In this document: positions 44,597-56,510 of the stretch, in pieces
Position numbering within the stretch: position 1 is the first letter of the stretch
Layout: each line of letters starts with the position of its first letter
DNA from: Diabrotica undecimpunctata
Lineage: Eukaryota > Arthropoda > Insecta > Coleoptera > Chrysomelidae
Direction of reading: 5' to 3'
NCBI RefSeq assembly: GCF_040954645.1
Contig: NC_092807.1
Location: 49,918,991 to 49,982,990, forward strand
DNA: 64,000 nt
Made by a program: the position numbers and the translations under genes
Notes under the pieces: model-generated
Databases searched by the model: none
The model's input: the letters and a program-made list of their open reading frames with translations, nothing else
What the model was told of the DNA's origin: nothing

Positions 44597-45850
44597 TCAT
44601 TCACCAACTTCACTCTGGTATCTGTTAGGTAGGATATTAGGAACGAAACGTTTCAGCCCCCGTCTGGCAATTGGATCGGTCATTAATTCCGCTGCTAAGA
44701 CATTTGGGTGTCTGCGTAAGCGTAGGGCATAGTTTTTGGAATAACTACTAATTTCAGCCTTTAACTGTCCACGTTCTTCTAATATTTCGATGTTGGACTT
44801 AGAAGCTGAACCCCAGAGTTGTATTCCATAACTACAGACAGGCTTTATGATTATCTTGTAGGATATTAGGAGCTTATTTTCCAGTAACAACGCTGATTTA
44901 CTGTTCATGAGCCAGTAAATTCTGCTGAGTGTTAGTTGAGTCCCAGTTATTTCTTTTTTGTGAAGATATGTTTTTCCATGTAAGTCTTTTGTCCAGGTGC
45001 ATACCTAGGTATTTGCTATCTTCCTTGTGAGGAAGTTGATGATTGTTTAGGATTACTGGTGGACAGTGGTCTCTGAGGTTTGTAAACGTAACATGTACCG
45101 ACTTGCTTTCATTTACTTTGATGCGCCATTTCTTTAGCCACTGCTGGATATCATTTAGCATTCTCTGGAGTCGATGTGAAGCGATAATTCGATTGGAGTG
45201 TGATCCAAAATGACGATATCATCAGCATATGGTGTAGTTAACTGTAGTTGGTAAGTCGGCAGTGTATAAAAGATACAGGATGGATCCTACAACACTGAAC
45301 TGAGGAACTCCAGCCTGGACTGAACGGACGCTAGAGTATTCTTCATACTGGGTCACGAAGAATTGTCAGTTTTTTAGGTAGGATTGGAGAATCAGGAAAT
45401 GATGAACAGGTAGAAGTTGTCTGATTTTATAGAGGAAACCAGTATGCCAGACCTTATCAAATGCCTTCAAGGTCTTGACGTATGTTTTTTGTTACTCGAT
45501 GGATTTGTTCGATGGTTGCGGATTGCGGTTTGAAACCAAATTAATGATTTCTTATTATCTGGAGATTTTTCAATATGGGTTCTAATTTTAGGAACGAGAC
45601 CTTTTCAAGTAGTTTTCCCTGGAATTGACAACAGACTAATTGGTCTATAGGAGTTGGCACTATTCAGAAGTTTCCTAGACTTGGAGATTAGTATAACTTT
45701 CGCTAGTTTCCACTGTGTTGGGAAGTGATCGGTCCTTAGATCGGAATAATATATTTGTGTTAAAAACTGTAACCGTTTGGTGGGTAGGTGGGTTGTAATG
45801 AGATCGTGACCAGGAGACTTCTTTGGGTTCATTTTAGTGTTAATGGATCG
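44597..45850 (-). pseudogene. Jockey-like LINE reverse transcriptase, broken
   Basis: Minus strand from 45832: MNPKKSPGHDLITTHLPTKR, FPTQWKLAKVILISKSRK and SYRPISLLSIPGKT (RT entry blocks of Jockey). There are broken pieces of the palm near 45200-45600 (KAFDKVWHTGFLYKI-like near 45440 and the YADDIVIL region near 45215). Then MLNDIQQWLKKWRIKVNESK, PHKEDSKYLGMHLDKRLTW and, from 44908, KIIIKPVCSYGIQLWGSASK, ending ALRLRRHPNVLAAELM and a stop at 44597. Order and motifs are those of Jockey. Stops and frameshifts at about 45600, 45160 and 44910 inactivate it. If the host gene at 43115 is real, this lies in its intron, antisense. Confidence 0.85.
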
Positions 45851-45939
45851 TAGCTGTAGAAAATCGTACGGTTCCTTTTTTTCACTAGATTTTTTTCTAA
45901 TTCACCCTATTTCTTGTATGGCAGTTATTTATGTCTATT

Positions 45940-46040
45940 GTGTATCTATCTAGATCGTTTAGGTGATTTTGGAGAACTTCAAATCTATACAAGGTTCGGA
46001 TATTCCATGTCGCAACCCTCAAAACGTGTGATGCTGTGTA
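45940..46040 (-). pseudogene. LINE endonuclease start fragment
   Basis: Minus strand: RVATWNIRTLYRFEVLQNHL, the first strand of an APE endonuclease from an RTE-like LINE. Only about 30 codons. Confidence 0.6.
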
Positions 46041-46049
46041 ATTGGGGAG

Positions 46050-46985
46050 ATATTATCTTTTTTTTTCACTTGACGTTTGTTTTTTAATCAGTTTTTAATT
46101 TTATGTGCTTTTTCTTCGGCCTAAATATGTGTTAATTTTATTACAATTTTTCTTCTCGCTTTAATCTGTGTTTTAATCATAATTATGTCCTTGTCTTTCT
46201 GTAGTGTGAAAAGATTTTTTATTTTCCTCGTTTGTCCTGTATATCTTCTTTAAAATAAAATCTTAAATGCATGTTATAAGCAAAGAATTTTATTAGTACA
46301 CACTAACACTTATATCGATAAGCAGTAGGTAGAATTTAATTTATTGTCATTGCAGATGTTTCGTTCGATTTTATTCCATGCTGTAATGCGGTATTTATGT
46401 CAGTGCATGTTTTAAAATCTTTTTAACTAGATCGAACATCGTAGAAAATTTTGCGAATACGTTCCAAAAACAAAGAAAAATAATGTAGGTAAATGAAAAA
46501 ACTTTAAGAATCTTATTATTCCAGTCATTTGGTAGTTTTACCTGGAAGTTGGAGATGTATCACAGCCACTCAAGATGCAAAAACAAAATATGATTTGCAG
46601 ATGTTTTATCTATGATACTTTTAGTGGAATATATTTGTTGGGAAATTTTTCCATTTCCTGGTTTGAGAAAATACACGTTTGATCGCGTACTTAGAGCTGT
46701 CAAAAGAATAAGTTAATCTTTATAGTACTAAGGTATCGAATGCTATTGAAACGCTTATTGCGATATTGATGATTAGCGTATCCGCAACTTCCAAGATTTG
46801 CGACACAATGAAATTCTCAATTTCAAATTTCATTCCCCAGGAATTTATTTTATGACACATTTAGAATCATTGTCTCATCAAAACGTGTTTCTAATTTCGT
46901 GATCGTCACCCATATTTGGTACTATAGTTTGCTACATCTTCAGGATATCCATAGAATACGATTATGGCATTATCTTATTAGCGAA
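46050..46985. other. Non-coding stretch, nothing recognised
   Basis: AT-rich, presumed intron or intergenic. Confidence 0.4.
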
Positions 46986-46988
46986 ATA

Positions 46989-47570
46989 TTATATTCTATC
47001 GAACGTACGTGATGTAGTTGTTGCAAATAGATGAAAATAGTTTAACGCGATGCCAAATAACCCGGTGTAATAAGTACCCTCCGTCGATGACATATGTACA
47101 TTGTATCCATTGTTTTCAGAATGTTGCTTCCATGATCGCTTTTCGAAGTCTTCTATCTTCCATTTAAGCAACATTCTAGAGACGTAAATTTTGGCGATAC
47201 AATCGCATTGTGGCGCTGGTAGGCCAAAACTATTGATTTTAGAAAAAAAAAAAAAATTAACATAAATTGTAGGAAATTTTCTCTTGTGTAATTTTGTATA
47301 TGAATGTTTTTCTCGTAAAATGCGTCGGACATGAAATATTGTAAAAAAAACTGATATTAGGCGCCATTTTCCAATATGGCGGCACGAGCGGCGAAGATAT
47401 GAGGTGGCAGTTGACAGTTGAAATTCAGAAATATCACAATAACATCGATAAAATTTACCAATTTTTAAAACTTGCGGAAAACTTTCCAGGTGACCCTCTT
47501 TTTTTAACGAAATGATTGAGCTATATGGCTGATAGATGATCGAAACATGATAGAAAAGAATACCATACAT
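46989..47570 (-). other. 193-codon open frame, unassigned
   Basis: ATG at 47570 on the minus strand, stop at 46989. Residues are rich in F, Y, R, K and S with no repeats or recognised motif. The nucleotide sequence near 47310-47400 (a CGTAAAATGCGTCGGACATG tract and the GGCGCCATTTTCCAATATGG tract) resembles non-coding repeats that I associate with arthropod genomes. I would not call it a gene without expression or conservation. Confidence 0.25.
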
Positions 47571-47579
47571 GTATTCTAT

Positions 47580-48070
47580 AAACTGGCTATTTTATTTATA
47601 TACCTTTTTTTCTCAACACAGTCTGGTTTTATTCTAGTTTCATTTAATAACAGTTAGTACATATAGATGAACCGACTATTTTGCAGTACATTCGTGAAAA
47701 CAAAAATATCAAGCAAATGAGCTGGGACGGTTGATAGCTAAGAATTTGATATATACACGACACTTCTCTACTTGTCCCGTAAAAACAAATTATGTTTTTG
47801 GACGATTGCCCATTTTGACTTACGTTAAATTTTCCAGAACGGTGAACTACTTACACAGAGGAATTCTTTATTAGCGAATTATGAGGGTCAGGGACAAATA
47901 CGTGAATTAAACAAGTTCGCAGTGCATGAGTAATAGCAGTAACATTTTAAAGAAAATTATTTTTGTGATATATGTATGAAGTCGTGCTATGATATTGTCA
48001 TAATTATTATAAATTGTTTTTGAGTTTTTAATCTTTGTCATTAAAATATGCTTGGCTAGTTATGTATTCC
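47580..48070. other. Non-coding stretch, nothing recognised
   Basis: AT-rich. Confidence 0.4.
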
Positions 48071-48074
48071 TATT

Positions 48075-48290
48075 AATATCATCATCATTTTTGCTACGGT
48101 CCTAATAGAGCCTTGACTTTCCTAAGCCTTTTTCTCCATTCAGTCCTATTCTTTGCAGCAACCTGGGTCTACCTCGTCGTCTGGTTCTCTCGGGCCTTGT
48201 CAATAGAGTACATCTTACAGGGTAGGTTTCATTTGCTCTGGCTAGATGTACTGCCCACTGTAGGATTTATTTGGCTTGGGCTATTTCCTT
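48075..48290 (-). pseudogene. RTE-like LINE C-terminal end
   Basis: Minus strand: QWAVHLARANETYPVRCTLL, then GRRRRGRP-like RTRRRGRPRLLQRIGLN and a DLRKLGV-like end near 48110, followed by (GAT)n at the 3' side. Typical last residues of such LINEs. Confidence 0.65.
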
Positions 48291-48339
48291 TTATTTATTT
48301 TTGTAACACGACAAACGATGGACAGTGTTTAAGACACAT

Positions 48340-50450
48340 AATATGAACGAGGCCGCGTTGCTCAGAGTCGGGAGAGATGTTGGGGTGGTCCTTACGACAT
48401 TCCCACTAGTACACAAGCAAAAATAAAATTGAAGAGAAGGAAAAAAATTATAAGATGATAGCTACTAAAGCTAAACCAGAAATATTGTATAATAAATAAA
48501 AGGAAGAAAACAAATTATAAACAATTTTTCAAAAAATGCACCACCGAATTCTTTTTTATAGCTTCTTAGAATTGGAGAAAAGTCCACCTCTAGTAGTTGC
48601 TGGGTGAATTGAGTAGCTCTGTAACTATCAGTGCTGGTTCTAAGCCCGGATAAAGGCGTTTGCGTCAGGAAGAGCATCCGGCAGTAAACTTGCTGAAACC
48701 ATGGAAAGAAGGAATATGGAAAATAGTTTAGAGGCTAGGGCGTTCCCCGTAAGCGACGTGCAACTGAGGCTTCGCCTGACCCCTGCGAAAAGTAAGCTAG
48801 AGCTACCCCCTAGATGACTGAAGGGGCCAAACAAGCTAGTCCTGTTGTAACTCTCAACGTCGGAAGCATGACTGGTAAAGGAAGAGAGCTCGCCGATTTC
48901 ATGCAGATAAGGATTGGTCTACTTTGTGTGCCGGAAACTCGTTGCAAAGGTAATAAGTCGAGAAATCTTGGAGATGGATGCAAGTTAATATATAGTAAGT
49001 AGTTCGAACAGTCACGGCAGAAATGGAGTAGGTATTATTTTGAACAACGAATGGAAGGAACATCTTGTAAGGATAACCAGAAGAAATGATAGAATAATGA
49101 GTGTCCAAGTGAATACAGGCAATACCGACGTGAACATCATATGTGCCTACGCCCCACAGGTAGGGTGTGAAAAACAGGAAAGGAAGAATTTTGGAGGACC
49201 CTTGGTTGCGAGATGCTCGAGATTCCTGTAGACGAAAAGTGTTTTATTGGAGGGGATTTGAATGGACATATTGGTACAGAAAGAGCGGGAATAGAAAGAG
49301 TTAATGGAGGTTTGGGGATGGGAAGAAATAATGAAGCAAATAGTGTGATTGACTTTGCAGTGGCATGGGATTTGGCTGTCATTAATACGTTCTTTATGAA
49401 GACTGAAGACCAGTTTTTTACCTATAGTAGCGGGAAAAGGAAGAGTCAGATAGATTTTGTGCTGTGTAGAAGTCAGCTAGAAGAGGTTACGAAGTGTTAA
49501 GTGATAAAAGGTGAATATGTAGCTAGTCAACACCGACCGGTGATAGTGGACACGGATATAAAGGTGAGACGGAAAGGAAAGCAAATAGGACACCAGAAAG
49601 TAAAGCGGTGGAAGTTAAAGGATAAGAATTTGACGATGAAAAGGTTATAAAGCATTGCTAAATCAAGGGATAAGTCATCAAAGGACTTGACCACGTGCGG
49701 CAGATTAATAGTGCGGATGGAAGAGTGTTAAGAACCGATGTTGAAATAAAGCAAATATGCTAAATAAAGAAAACCAGAGGAGAGACCAAGGATGCGAGAT
49801 CCCAAATGAGAATGTAATACTGAGGATAGCTAGAGATGAAGTTGTCGAGGCGTTAAATAGGACGAACAACGGTTAGGAGTAGGACCTGATGGAATATCTG
49901 TGGAGATTTGGAAGGCTCTAAGAGAGGAAGGGGTTGATATTTTGTGGTAAATGATGAGTAGGATATATGAGAAAGAAAGGACGCCAATGCATGAAGAGAG
50001 AGTGTGATGGTATCATTGTATAAAGATAAAGGGGACATTCAGGACTGTAAGAACTATAGAGAGATAAAGTGAATGTCGCACACAATGAAAATTTGGGAGA
50101 GAACTTTAGAGCAAAGGTAAGGAGAGAGACATCGATAGAAGAAGAACAGTTTGGGTTTATGCCAGGAAGGAGTACAATGTACTACAAAATATAGTTACAT
50201 TTGATATCTATAGATCTTGAGAAGGCGTACGACACATCCTAGACAAGATCTATGGAGATGTATGAGAGAGAAATGGGTTTCTGAGAATTACGTAAGGCTC
50301 GTGGAGGATATGTATGAGGTAGGGTACACCAAATTAAGGGCTTCTGTGTTGCAGAAGGGCTATTGAAGAGGGAGGACTTAAAAGGTGAGTAGGTCGAAAA
50401 CGGAGTATATGTGCTTGGGAGGAAGAGAAATGGTTTACACAACCTTCTAA
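48340..50450 (+). pseudogene. LINE with APE endonuclease and partial RT, broken
   Basis: 48620-48830 is a GC-richer leader (AGAGCATCCGGCAGTAAAC and nearby). Coding starts near 48814: VVTLNVGSMTGKGRELADFM and LCVPETRCKGNKSRNLGDGC, then, after breaks, NTGNTDVNIICAYAPQVG, EKCFIGGDLNGHIG (GDxN metal-binding block, near 49250), GRNNEANSVIDFAVAWDL and FTYSSGKRKSQIDFVLCR, with SQHRPVI near 49530 in place of the usual SDHR. After a linker come NGxGVGPDGISVEIWKALRE (49880), EEQFGFMPGRST (50145) and SIDLEKAYDTS (50215). The RT palm after block A is missing. At least six frame breaks. Clade not settled; the leader and endonuclease resemble L2/RTE-X-like elements. Confidence 0.85.
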
Positions 50451-50459
50451 TATATTAGC

Positions 50460-51230
50460 TTTTGAAGCTTGGCATCTTACTTCATTTTACGTATTGCTTT
50501 AGCTAGATATCTGCCCACATAATTAACATTCATTCTTTGTTCTATTACTTTACCGTCAAATTCCAATTTATAGCGTATCTGTTATTTAGAAGTGGTCAGC
50601 TATTTTGTTTATTTAAGTGCTATTACTATATTCAGATTTTTACCCTTTGCGTTAAAACGGATTAGGTATTTGAAGATTGTTTTCATTCTCCGCTACCAGA
50701 TCAACATTTTCTTCATAACATAGTATTTTTACGTACGCATTCTCCATTTTATATCCTTTTCTTTTGTGCATTTTCATTATTACTTCATCCATAATGATAT
50801 TAAATATTAATGGGTTTGCGTCTTGTCTAATATTACTGTATACTTTAATGGGTATTGGAAATTCACCGTTTACTCGTGCTTTAATTGCGTTTTCTATATA
50901 AACGCTTTGATTGTTCTAATTAAGTTTTCCGGAATTTCCTGTTGCGTAACAGGAAATGTTCAATAACATCCTCCAGCTGATTTATATCAAAAGCTTTCCG
51001 CAAGTCTCCGACACACAGGAATGCTGGTGTATTATATTCGAAAGATTTTTTAATACTCGTCGCATATTAAATGCACCGCCTTTACATAATTTTTCAGCTC
51101 TAAATCCTTGTTCTTCTTCTGGTAATGTTGTGAATGTATTTATTATGTTAGTTATCATTTTCTTGGTCAGTTTCGGTGGTTCAGTAAATTTATGCATCTA
51201 TAATTGAAAGAATGCTATGTGTTTCATATT
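50460..51230 (-). pseudogene. LINE reverse transcriptase fragment
   Basis: Minus strand: TKKMITNIINTFTTLPEEEQ, GFRAEKLCKGGAFNMRRVLK (RT block before A), then SVSETCGKLLI-like residues at block A, a YIENAIKARVNGEFPI-like block near 50860, IRQDANPLIFNIIMDEVI near 50800 (block B) and a LCYEENVDLVAENE-like tract near 50690 (catalytic region). The order is correct, with many breaks. Confidence 0.7.
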
Positions 51231-51239
51231 TTAACCTTG

Positions 51240-51715
51240 TTTAGGCTTTTGCCTCTTCAAGGAGGGATGCTCCATTTTTTTGTGTGGAGCCAGGGAATGT
51301 GGTAAACGTCAGGGCGATATGCATATGGTGATTTTTGGTGGTGGAGCACTAAAAAGCTGGAGTTTAGGTGACGTTTGTGTTAAGGAGCGCACAAGAGGAA
51401 TTGTTGGTAAGCCTGACAAGCCAAGAGGAGAGTTGATTGATTCTAAAACGTCGAAATACTCATCAGGAAATTCGTTTTCATTTCAGTGTTATTTAGACTA
51501 GATGTTCGGGAATCCTGGTGAGTATTTGCCTTCGGCGGTGGCAAGGAGCTTTAAGTGTTTGCTTGGCTCGGTTGTTTGAACCAGCTATTGTGCGGAGGAC
51601 ATATATCTCTTGCTGAGGGTTCGGATTCTGTCCTTAATTGATGTTATGTTTGCTACTTGGTGGATGAGTGCTGACGGGTAGTCTCTGCGCTTCCTCATGC
51701 AGAATCTGAGTATTT
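51240..51715. other. Probable LINE 3' sequence, not resolved
   Basis: GC-richer than background, with a 73-codon plus-strand frame that I do not trust. Probably the 3' non-coding end of the minus-strand Jockey-like LINE that follows. Confidence 0.35.
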
Positions 51716-51719
51716 TTCT

Positions 51720-52800
51720 TTCTGTGGCCATAATGGTATTCATTTGACGGGTGTTAAGCTACGCATGCCGTATATTCGATTATTGGTCTTATACAAGTTT
51801 TATAGATGTGCCATAGTGTTTTATTTGACGTGTTGCCCAGTTTAATAGACAACGCTGCCAGGAGTTTTTCCCTTTTTCTTACCCTGTCTACGGTGTTTTG
51901 TATGTCGGTTGAGTTCCAGTTGAGAGTCCTATTAAAATGAACTCCCAAATAGGACACCTAGTTTCTGATCTCAAGGTTTTCTTCTAGCAGAGTTATGCGG
52001 CCCCGAGCATTACGGCAGTGGGGGAGATTTAAATAATATTAATTGAGTTTTGGAGGCGATAATAGTAACTTCCCATCTGTTTAGGTAATTTTGAGCTCTA
52101 TCGATACATACATTTGTCCCAGTGTAGCCCTATGTGGGCCTGGCGTGAGGAGGGCACTGTCGCCACCATATAGCAATAGGGATTCCGATCTAACTTGAGG
52201 GCGAGGAATGCCACTGTTGTAGACTGTGTACAGTATTGGAGCTAGAATTGAGCCATGCGGTACTCCAGCTTGAGTCTCCTCTTAAGGATACTCTTGTAGA
52301 CTTTGCGTAGGGTGCTTAATAACGAAATAGGTCTATATGATTCAGGGTTGGTTGGGGGTTTCCCTGGTTTGGGAATCATGACTGTGTTGGCCACCTTCCA
52401 TGAGATTTGAAAGTAGCTCAGCGTGAGACATGCATTGATTATATTGGTGAGTATCGGGATTATATTCTCTGAAAGATTTTTTAGGCATCTTCTGTGGATA
52501 CCATCAGGGCCAGGAGATGTGTTTTTACCTAAGTTACACATCTGCCTGACGGTGTCCTCAGTCACAGGGACTAACATCGGATGAGGATGGGGCCCCATGT
52601 GTTCGGCTACCCTTTTGGATGTTTGGTTGAAGTTGGGCTTATTTGGGAACACGAGTGCGGCTGGAGTGTGTTTTTGAAGGCTTCGGCCTTATCTTAAGGA
52701 TTGTTGCGAATGATGTCGTTGACTTTGAGATGTGACCGTGGTTGACATTTTTGCTTTGTTAGGCTTTTGAATTGGTTCTAGAATTTTGAACCCTCTCAGG
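51720..52800 (-). pseudogene. Jockey-like LINE reverse transcriptase with central deletion
   Basis: Minus strand from about 52790: LEPIQKPNKAKMSTTVTSQ, then FPNKPNFNQTSKRVAEHMGP, VRQMCNLGKNTSPGPDGIHR, SYFQISWKVANTVMIPKPGK and SYRPISLLSTLRKVYKSIL. The frame breaks at 52242. Then there is a short stretch with AQAGVPHGSILAPILYTVYN-like residues (52205-52265), a jump to EVTIIASKTQLIL-like near 52050, and MSYLGVHFNRTLNWNSTDIQ, CIRPIIEYTACVA (51957-51754). The palm domain between block A and the YADD box is largely deleted. Confidence 0.85.
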
Positions 52801-52819
52801 TTTTTGTTTCAGCTTGTTT

Positions 52820-53120
52820 ACTTTAATAATGCTGCTTAACTGCTTTCTTAAATATAAGCACTGCTATACTTACTTTCCAACTGTTTGGGACTCTGTGATG
52901 TTCGAGGATCTTTTACAATAATTTGTGGTTCCCTCTACCACACCGCCATATTTTAGCAGTGCATTGGGAATTTTAAATATCACTTGTGAATTACCTACTG
53001 TTTTTTTTTAACTGGCGTAGTGCTATACTGACTTCCTCAATCTTACTATTTACGTCCTTATTTAATTGGATTATTATTATTCTTAAGTCTGCTAAATTTA
53101 GTGGTTTAGTTTTGTATACT
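52820..53120 (-). pseudogene. LINE RT entry fragment (RTE/CR1-like)
   Basis: Minus strand: KPLNLADLRIIIIQLNKDVN, KIEEVSIALRQLKK, then KIWRCGRGNHKLL and KILEHHRVPNSWKVSIAVLI followed by FKK. This is the KILEExxVPxxWKxSxLIxIFKKG block that precedes RT block A. A different LINE from the Jockey-like one next to it. Confidence 0.65.
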
Positions 53121-53313
53121 ACACTTTAACATATTTTTGTAAGAGGATCCGGTGATCGGGCTTGCCATAAGAAAAAGAGACTAACAATCCCTGCCCAAAC
53201 ATTGCATTGCTTTTCAATGCATTGAGAGTTCTTCTCGAATCCAGTAATGGTTACTTTTACAATTTTTCTATTAAAATCGTCTTCAATGGTTAACATTTAA
53301 TATTACTGGTTCT

Positions 53314-53480
53314 GAAACTATTTCCTTGCGGCATACTTTACATTGATATCTTTTATAGATGGGATCAAACCACAATTAATTGTAATAATAATTACATTTT
53401 TCTTTTTTGCGTTTCAGCAAATTCTCAAATCAAAATTTTGAAAATGATCCCTAACCTATAAAAATGTTGTTTATACCTAT
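53314..53480. repeat. Copy 4 of the dispersed repeat family
   Basis: CTGAAACTATTTCCTTGCGG, then ATGGGATCAAACCACAATTA and TTTTGAAAATGATCCCTAAC match, with change, the landmarks of the 18797-19070 family. Confidence 0.6.
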
Positions 53481-53829
53481 CGGTAGTTAAGAATATAAAT
53501 TTTCCAGTGACTTACTTGGTCTTGGTCTTTTATGCCATCTTTACACTTTTGGTGCTAAATGTTCTGAAGGATGTTATTATACCCTCGGTTGATATTAAAT
53601 TCTGATCTTACTGTGGTTATGTTTTATGTTCCTGTTGATTATAGATATATAGAGTATATGTAACCAGATCTTGTTGCAATCTAGTGATGTGTTTGCTGTA
53701 CAATTTGCTTCATTTAATAGGATGAGGGCTGCTTACTTAATTTTCTTCTATGTAATCAAATATTTTATACTATTTATATTACTATTTTACACTTACAAAA
53801 CATTAAGTTAGGAAGATACGGGCATACAA

Positions 53830-54100
53830 ATAGATGGATAAAATTTAACAATCTTTTATTTGCTGATCAAAGATTATTAATTACAGACAATCTAGGTGAA
53901 GTCGACGAAATGTTATAACTCCAAAGCGCTACACAGGGGTCTACACATAAACTCAAACAAGATAAAAGTAATGTCAAATTGGGTCTTTATCGAAAGTGTT
54001 TATATTAATGAAAGAGAAATAGAACTGATCTAGAAATGTACCTTCCTAACACATGCAGTAGGACTAGGTAAAGAAAACCAAACGCCATTTTAGCAATTTT
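53830..54100 (+). pseudogene. RTE-like LINE RT palm fragment
   Basis: Plus strand: FNNLLFADQRLLITDNLGEV (the FADD box reads FADQ), then STHKLKQDKSNVK, a YINEREIEL-like tract, and a YLxHAVGLGKENQT block at about 54050-54085. A short, decayed piece related to the RTE-like family at 12.6-13.3 kb. Confidence 0.65.
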
Positions 54101-54870
54101 AACAAGGTATATGTCAAAAGAAAGCCCTCAATTAGGGCAATAATTTGCATCTTCAATTTTGCCACTGAGTGGTTCCCGAGATAAAAAAGTTCCTAATCTA
54201 AAAAAGTAGAATATAAGTTGAACATAATTTTTCTTTGCCAAGTATGGCAGCTCAATATTTAGAGGTATAATTCTCGCTTTGAGTGAGAGAAGTCCCGGGT
54301 TCAGCAAATGTTTTAAAATTTTATTGATTGTCATTCAACAACAAAACATTATTTCAAATATTTTTAACATCGTAAATAAATTCAGTGATTTATTGATTAA
54401 TTTTGAAATAATCAGATAAAAACAACAATAAAATACTTGGAAATACAGTAAAAAATAATTAAGTTTTAATCAAACAATAACAAACCTTAAAATATGAACA
54501 TTCATAGTAAATGTCTTAATACTTTGATATTCTTACCTCACAAATTCACGAAAAACAAATAATACCAATCGCACAGAATGAATGTTCATAACTTAGACTT
54601 CGGCAAATATGCAAATAAAAATGTAGAAAATATGCGCATAAATATGCACGTGTTTACCCGAAAATATGCAAATATTTTACAAAATATGCATACAAATAAA
54701 TAAAAAAATCGTAAAAAGTAACAATTTTATTTAAAAAAAAAGTGTACATAACTAAATATTTCCTACTATTCATTAAGATTTACATTTAGTTTAAGTAACT
54801 ACATCATTTTTAAGTATGAATAAACTTATTTAGAATTATGGTAACAATAAATGACCAAGTGGTGTTCAAA
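54101..54870. other. Non-coding stretch, nothing recognised
   Basis: Very AT-rich, with an ATATGCAAATA-like motif repeated several times near 54605-54700. Confidence 0.4.
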
Positions 54871-54875
54871 ATTTT

Positions 54876-55885
54876 CTAACAAAAATTTGTGGCTTCTGAG
54901 TACATATATTTATATATGGAAAAACTTCGTTCAACATCAACTGATGTAACGGGAGCATTTTTCAAACTAACCAAAACATTTGGTTCTAAATTAATTGTTT
55001 CCGAAATATTTCCAGCTAGAACACTGACTACTTCAGAAAGAATATGGTAACCTTTATTTTTTTCCATAGTAGCTTCAAATTTTTTTAAAATATCTTTTCC
55101 AATATTACCTCTAACGTTCCGACAACATGACGCAAATTCTTTTATTAATGCTGTACTTTCGAACAATGACAGTTTTGGTGATTCTAACTGAGTAATTGTT
55201 TTTTGAACAAAACTAAAATTTGATTTTATAAATGAAAGTTCTTGTTGAAGCAAGTTACTCTGAAAAGTTTGTTTAGAATCCAAAAGAGATTGGGAACTTT
55301 CATCTGTTAACGTATCAATTATGTTCTTTATTTTAACAAAATGATCTGCATAAAAATTAGCTGCTTCTAACCATGTTCCCCATCGCGTTAAAATAGGTTG
55401 TGGTGGAAGAGGAATGTTAGGTAGCATTTCTTTATAAAGTTGAATTCTTATAGGAGATTTAAGAAATACTTTTTTGACACTGGATATCATGGTATTTACA
55501 TGAGGAAACTTTTTTCGTATTTCCTCTGCAACTCTGTTTAATCCATGCGCTACACAAGTAACATGTATTAAATCTGGGAAAAATATTTTTAAATTTTGTC
55601 CTGCTTTCACCATATAAGGAGCAGCATCCGATAAAATAAGCAGTAATTTATTAGAAGGAATAGTTGTCGGAAGAAAAAAAGTTGCTAATGTTTCTTGTAT
55701 AAAACGCGAAATTGTTAAAGCATTTGTTTTCTCAAGTTGCTGGCATGAAATAAGATGAGATTTTGGTAAGGTATCTTCTTTAAGAACACCAATCAATAAA
55801 TGAGCAATATACTTTCCTGAGGAATCAGTGGTTTCGTCTACAGATATGTAAAAGTAATTATCTGCAATTTCTTGCAGCCATGTTT
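54876..55885 (-). pseudogene. hAT-like transposase (DUF659 type), C-terminal two thirds
   Basis: On the minus strand the frame is open from about 55885 to 54876 without a stop: IADNYFYISVDETTDSSGKY (first catalytic aspartate block, SVDETTDS), IAHLLIGVLKEDTLPKSHLI, LLLILSDAAPYMVKAGQNLK (second aspartate), FFPDLIHVTCVAHGLNRVAE (CxxH-type block), PPQPILTRWGTWLEAANFYA (RW block) and, at the C-terminus, NAPVTSVDVERSFSIYKYMY (hAT dimerisation glutamate and SxERxFS motif). It lacks an ATG and a BED finger upstream; a TAA precedes the open part at about 55887. A long open frame of about 335 codons suggests recent loss or domestication in relatives. Confidence 0.88.
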
Positions 55886-55889
55886 AAAC

Positions 55890-56506
55890 TTTGAAGAATA
55901 GGGGCCGTATTAATTTCATCAAATTGCAAAAAGGCAAACTGTGTCTGTCTATATTTATCTCATCGATTGGGATCAAAATGTAAAAAAAAACATTTCAACG
56001 TAATCCGTGTATGACCCTTTTCATGAAATTATAAAATGATCATTTTAAAAAAAGGTGTGATTTTTATAAATTTAAATCGACAGTATCCCCCTGTCTTAAA
56101 ATTTTATTATGAAGTTATATTTTTATCTTCATTATTAACATCTCATTAAATTCAATGCCAGATTTTTTGGTTTATTTCTTTTTGTGATGATAAGAAAAAT
56201 AAAGTAAACTATTTTTATATTTCCGCTTACGTTTATAGCTCGTAGTTTGTAAATAGAATTTGGTATTACGGAAATCGTCTTTTTAAAACTAAAAAGTTAA
56301 AATTAGAATAATAAAATTCTACGCGGCTTCAAAGAATGAAATTACTATTTATACATTAAATACCCATAAATAAAATTTAAAACCTATTTTTAAAATGAAA
56401 TGTTTAGAATAATAATTATTTTAGTTAAATACAAAAGAGTTATATAATGGAAAAATATTTCTTCAGATTCTTTCTGTCTATGGTTCGAAATCATCATCAC
56501 TTCCTT
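55890..56506. other. Non-coding, possibly upstream part of the hAT-like element
   Basis: Short minus-strand tract DEINTAPILQSLN near 55880-55925 may belong to the hAT-like gene in another frame. The rest is unrecognised. Confidence 0.4.
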
Positions 56507-56510
56507 TTAA

